A stretch of DNA of 27,441 bases from an uncultured Prevotella sp. (lineage in GTDB: Bacteria; Bacteroidota; Bacteroidia; Bacteroidales; Bacteroidaceae). Location of the stretch: the NCBI GenBank assembly GCA_937874345.1, contig CALNBT010000261.1:1-27441 (forward strand). The letters are read 5' to 3'. The translations under genes were made by a program, and so were the position numbers. Positions within the stretch are counted from its first letter, which is position 1. Each line of letters opens with the position of its first letter. Below are positions 24,616 to 27,441 of the stretch, one piece after another. The notes beneath the pieces were generated by a model, which worked only from the letters and a program-made list of their open reading frames with translations, was not told the origin of the DNA and did no database searches.

Positions 24616-24671
24616 TATTTTCATCAAAAAGGAACAATTCTATGCGAATTGTCCCTTTTTGATGAAAATAT
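24615..24671. terminator. Very long hairpin, probably a two-way terminator
   Basis: Two 26-base arms (24615-24640 and 24646-24671) with one mismatch around a five-base loop. The inner stem is followed by CTTTTT on the plus strand and by CTTTTTG on the minus strand, so the inner part alone can act as an intrinsic terminator in both directions between convergent genes. The left arm begins at the last base of the TPR stop codon. Confidence 0.8.
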
Positions 24672-24696
24672 AAAATTCGAAATGGTTGACATTTCT

Positions 24697-26538
24697 CTAT
24701 TTAACGATATATTTTTTCTTATTCAGGATATAAATTCCTTTGGGTAATTGATTCAGATTGGTTCCCAGATAACGTCCATCAATGGAATAAATCTTTATGT
24801 CTTTCCCAAGGAAAGATTTCTCAATTGAATCAATTCTATCTGTAGCCAACTTATTCAGGTAGTCAAAATAAACGATATGATTCAGTTCATTGATGTTGTA
24901 AATTGGCTTGTTCAAGGTTCCACCTGTCCATGGGGAATAATTGGTTAAGCCCGATTGATCAGTAATTTCCCGAACATTGCTTGTCCCCGGATAAACATCT
25001 CCTGCTACTTGTGCCATAAATTGTGCATTGGTAATTCCTCCTGAAAGAACGTCTTGTCCAATTCTATAAGATGAGGCCAGTGTTCCATCTGCCGCAACAA
25101 CTGTCATCCTGGGTTTGCCTTTGATATTGTTGACAGAATTACTCATTAAGCTAAAACTGTAGCTATCATAATTTACATGATACAACAACATACCATGCCC
25201 TCCGATATATTTGTTCCAAAGCGTATCTTGCACGTTTTGAATGATATAATATTCCTTTCCAGAGGTGTCAGCATCATTTTTAATTCTGTAGGTGACGCTT
25301 CCATCTTTTCCTCCGAGGTCAATATCTTGTAAGGCAAATTGTTTAGCTGAAGATAATGTTGGGATGGTAATCCAGCCTAAAGCCTCTCGCTCCCAAGAGG
25401 TATATGCGCCAGGGCAATACCCCGATCGATTATAAAGCCCATAATCCATGACGCTCCAAACCTCCATTCCTTGATTGTCATAATCAGACAAATTGGTAAA
25501 TTGTGTATCGCTGGTTGGATAAAAATCAGGCAAACCTAGACAATGGGAAAATTCATGAACGAAGAGACCTATTCCGCAAATCCAGGGAGCTTGTGTAACG
25601 CCATCTTGAATTCGTGGGCCTGATCCAAATAGTTCGTTGCTAATACCACATCTTCCTGTACTATAACCATTCCCAAGAGAATAGGAAAAATTATAAGACA
25701 TGGGCCATAAGGTATTGGTAGGTGCTCCATAGCTTTCTCCATATCCTGCATATATAACATACACTAAATCAAGGATATTGTCATTATTAAGATCGTAATC
25801 CTTAAAGTTGCTGATACTATCTTTCACAATATTGATGGCTTCCTGTATGAGTTCGTTGCGTTTTTCGCCAACGCCATTCGCTCCTGTACCATAATAGGAC
25901 ATGGTTTGCGATACCTTTACGGGTCCAAACAAATCAAACTGTGGAGTATAAGCCCCAAAACTCATATCCTTGAAGTATTGTCTAACACTGCGATAGTTCA
26001 AATTCTCACGATTTCCCCGATCAACAGGACTTGTATTGTCATCTTTATTGAGATAATCTTGAAAGGATGCTCGTGGACTGCTTTCAGAAAAGTTCAAGTC
26101 TGAAAACTCTACTAAGATAACTATTGCCCTTGGTGAACCTGTATGAGGAAAGGTTGTGCTCGTCATACTGATAGGCTCTTTTAACCGAGTTTGGCTCGCT
26201 ACAGAACTACTTAATGTGTTGAAAAATAAGTCGCGGTTCTGATTTGCAATGATTGACTTTTCGAGATCAGATCGCTGCCCGTTATTATGTGCTAGCTGGT
26301 TCGAAGCAGATAATGATCCATCATTATTAACAAGAGCAATAAAATAGTCTGAACCGACATTTACTAATAGCGCTCCATCAAGCGTGGTGCGCCAATTTGC
26401 ATGTTCATCACCGTGTAACCGAATGGTTAGCGTTGTTCCATCACTTTGCAAAACATCGATAGGACTTTTCAAGGCAGGTGCTGCCCACACAATAATCGTA
26501 ATGAGCATAAAGATCAGAAGCAGAGCTTTTTTTTTCAT
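24697..26538 (-). CDS. Secreted M6-family metalloprotease with sorting-like C-terminus
   Basis: From the ATG at 26538 (MKKKALLLIFMLITIIVWAAP) it is 613 residues with a signal peptide. A propeptide-like region precedes the M6 (immune inhibitor A-like) catalytic domain, in which SPRAIVILVEFSDLNF opens the core and HEFSHCLGLPD provides the zinc ligands H328 and H332, the catalytic E329 and D338; MEVWSVMDYG is the Met-turn region. The end (IKIYSIDGRYLGTNLNQLPKGIYILNKKKYIVK-type layout) resembles a type IX secretion sorting domain, short form. A longer frame from 26625 would overlap the upstream gene and lose the signal peptide position. It lies 22 bases after the EFR1 gene. Confidence 0.88.
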   Translation of the reverse strand: MKKKALLLIFMLITIIVWAAPALKSPIDVLQSDGTTLTIRLHGDEHANWRTTLDGALLVNVGSDYFIALVNNDGSLSASNQLAHNNGQRSDLEKSIIANQNRDLFFNTLSSSVASQTRLKEPISMTSTTFPHTGSPRAIVILVEFSDLNFSESSPRASFQDYLNKDDNTSPVDRGNRENLNYRSVRQYFKDMSFGAYTPQFDLFGPVKVSQTMSYYGTGANGVGEKRNELIQEAINIVKDSISNFKDYDLNNDNILDLVYVIYAGYGESYGAPTNTLWPMSYNFSYSLGNGYSTGRCGISNELFGSGPRIQDGVTQAPWICGIGLFVHEFSHCLGLPDFYPTSDTQFTNLSDYDNQGMEVWSVMDYGLYNRSGYCPGAYTSWEREALGWITIPTLSSAKQFALQDIDLGGKDGSVTYRIKNDADTSGKEYYIIQNVQDTLWNKYIGGHGMLLYHVNYDSYSFSLMSNSVNNIKGKPRMTVVAADGTLASSYRIGQDVLSGGITNAQFMAQVAGDVYPGTSNVREITDQSGLTNYSPWTGGTLNKPIYNINELNHIVYFDYLNKLATDRIDSIEKSFLGKDIKIYSIDGRYLGTNLNQLPKGIYILNKKKYIVK

Positions 26539-26560
26539 ATGTAGTGATATTAGCGAGAAA

Positions 26561-27376
26561 TTAATGATGCTTAGCAAAAAAATATTGTCCTTTTTTCTTT
26601 GTTTGACGTCCATATTGTATAGCATGGTGTGGGCAATGGTGATAACATGAGAAGCAGGTTAAGCAGGAAAGGTCATGTTTCCAGTCTGGCTCATGGCCTA
26701 AACCGCCATTTATGTCATGCACAGGACAGACATCAGCACAGATACCACATCTAACACATTTATTGCTGTCAACCCAGAAAGGATTATCGGTGATTAGATA
26801 TTTATGGAAAACACCACCAAGAACCCTTGAATTTATTTTAGGCCATTTCCCTAAAGTAAGATCCCAGATGTTAGGTTTCTTCAGCAGAATGTTACTGATG
26901 TATCCGTTCAGAAGATTTGAACTGTTTTCTATTTTTCGGTTTTCATTTTCTTGGTTATCAACATCCATGAAGGGAAGACCAACGTAAGATTCTGGCATGA
27001 TAAGTGAAAAGCCAGAACGTAAGTACAACTTCTTTTTCAGCAGATCTTGTTTTAAGATATCCATTGTTTCGCCAATGGTGTCCCCAGCAGTGCAAATTGC
27101 GTATACATATGGTTGGGAAGTACTTGCTTGCTTGCCTTGAGACAATGCTTCATTGTTTATACCGAAAGACAGTTTCTCAATAAAAGCCCTGACTATTTTA
27201 GGAGGACGCCAACCATGAACAGGAAATACAAATCCAATACTCTCATCTTGAGTCAAATGGTATATACAAGACGTCGACAATTCGTCTGGAATGAAATATA
27301 AATGTTCATTCGTTGCCTCAGCTAATTTGTTAGCTACCCATTTGGAGTTTCCTGTTCCTGAGAAATAAAATATCAT
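26561..27376 (-). CDS. EFR1-type flavodoxin/ferredoxin fusion protein
   Basis: A 271-residue redox protein. The N-terminal flavodoxin-like part begins IFYFSGTGNSKWVANKLAE, the FMN-binding loop. The C-terminal part carries two [4Fe-4S] sites: C207, C210, C213, C217 (CVRCGICADVCP) and C238, C241, C244, C248 (CLTCFSCYHHCP). This layout is called EFR1 family and probably moves electrons to an unknown partner. No promoter box is seen in the 65 bases upstream within the window. The protease gene follows after 22 bases. Confidence 0.88.
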   Translation of the reverse strand: MIFYFSGTGNSKWVANKLAEATNEHLYFIPDELSTSCIYHLTQDESIGFVFPVHGWRPPKIVRAFIEKLSFGINNEALSQGKQASTSQPYVYAICTAGDTIGETMDILKQDLLKKKLYLRSGFSLIMPESYVGLPFMDVDNQENENRKIENSSNLLNGYISNILLKKPNIWDLTLGKWPKINSRVLGGVFHKYLITDNPFWVDSNKCVRCGICADVCPVHDINGGLGHEPDWKHDLSCLTCFSCYHHCPHHAIQYGRQTKKKGQYFFAKHH

Positions 27377-27441
27377 AATCTGTCAGTTCGCTTCATTACC
27401 TTATAAATATGTTTTAATGAGTAGCTTTCCACCATCCAGTT

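Noticed and set aside
26539..26625. Protease start at 26625
   Set aside because: It would overlap the EFR1 gene by 65 bases and put 29 polar residues before a clear signal peptide that starts at 26538.
1..27441. CRISPR array, tRNA, rRNA, transposase or phage genes
   Set aside because: Looked for on both strands; no regularly spaced direct repeats, cloverleaf ending, ribosomal RNA segment or integrase/transposase motif was found.

Overview
The window looks like chromosomal core sequence of a member of the Bacteroidota, most likely order Bacteroidales and plausibly Prevotellaceae. The evidence is: at least six promoters of the Bacteroidetes -33/-7 type (TTTG or TTG, 19-21 bases, then TAnnTTTG); almost no Shine-Dalgarno signals; a bifunctional HisIE; a HU-CCDC81/SPOR protein; lipoproteins of Bacteroidales type; and an M6 protease ending in a short sorting-like tail (GIYIL...KYIVK). 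GC is moderate and even. I see no insertion sequence, prophage, CRISPR array, tRNA or rRNA.

Layout. (1) 1-4970, minus: an operon reading hisH-hisA-hisF-hisIE-(FtsE-like ATPase)-lysC, with lysC cut by the left edge. It covers the late steps of histidine synthesis plus aspartokinase, with an orphan FtsE-type ATPase between. (2) 5034-6687, minus: a two-gene unit encoding a HU-CCDC81/transmembrane/SPOR envelope protein and a zinc-ribbon/FHA protein. (3) 6771-10704, plus: rfbC, a DUF4738-like lipoprotein, dnaB and a secreted SGNH hydrolase. (4) 10791-17345, plus: the leucine operon leuA-leuC-leuD-(LeuA/CimA-family synthase)-leuB. It is preceded by a complete attenuator: promoter, 25-codon leader peptide rich in Ile and Leu, an antiterminator arm inside the leader ORF, and an intrinsic terminator. 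A second terminator closes the operon. (5) 17436-18128, plus: a secreted TPR protein, converging on two tandem deoxynucleoside kinases (18238-19551, minus). (6) 19552-20008: a 457-base gap holding the kinase promoter and a short repeat/hairpin. (7) 20009-24615: radA (minus), divergent from a two-gene unit (plus) of a solute-binding-like lipoprotein and a 734-residue TPR protein. (8) 24615-24671: a very long hairpin, probably a two-way terminator. (9) 24697-27376, minus: an M6-family secreted metalloprotease downstream of an EFR1-type flavodoxin/ferredoxin protein.

The most notable system is the leu leader. Ribosome position on Ile/Leu/Val codons appears to choose between two exclusive RNA pairings. 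If the fourth enzyme is a citramalate synthase, the operon serves both leucine synthesis and a threonine-independent route to isoleucine, which would explain why the leader carries more Ile than Leu codons. Everything here comes from reading the sequence; no database search or folding program was run.
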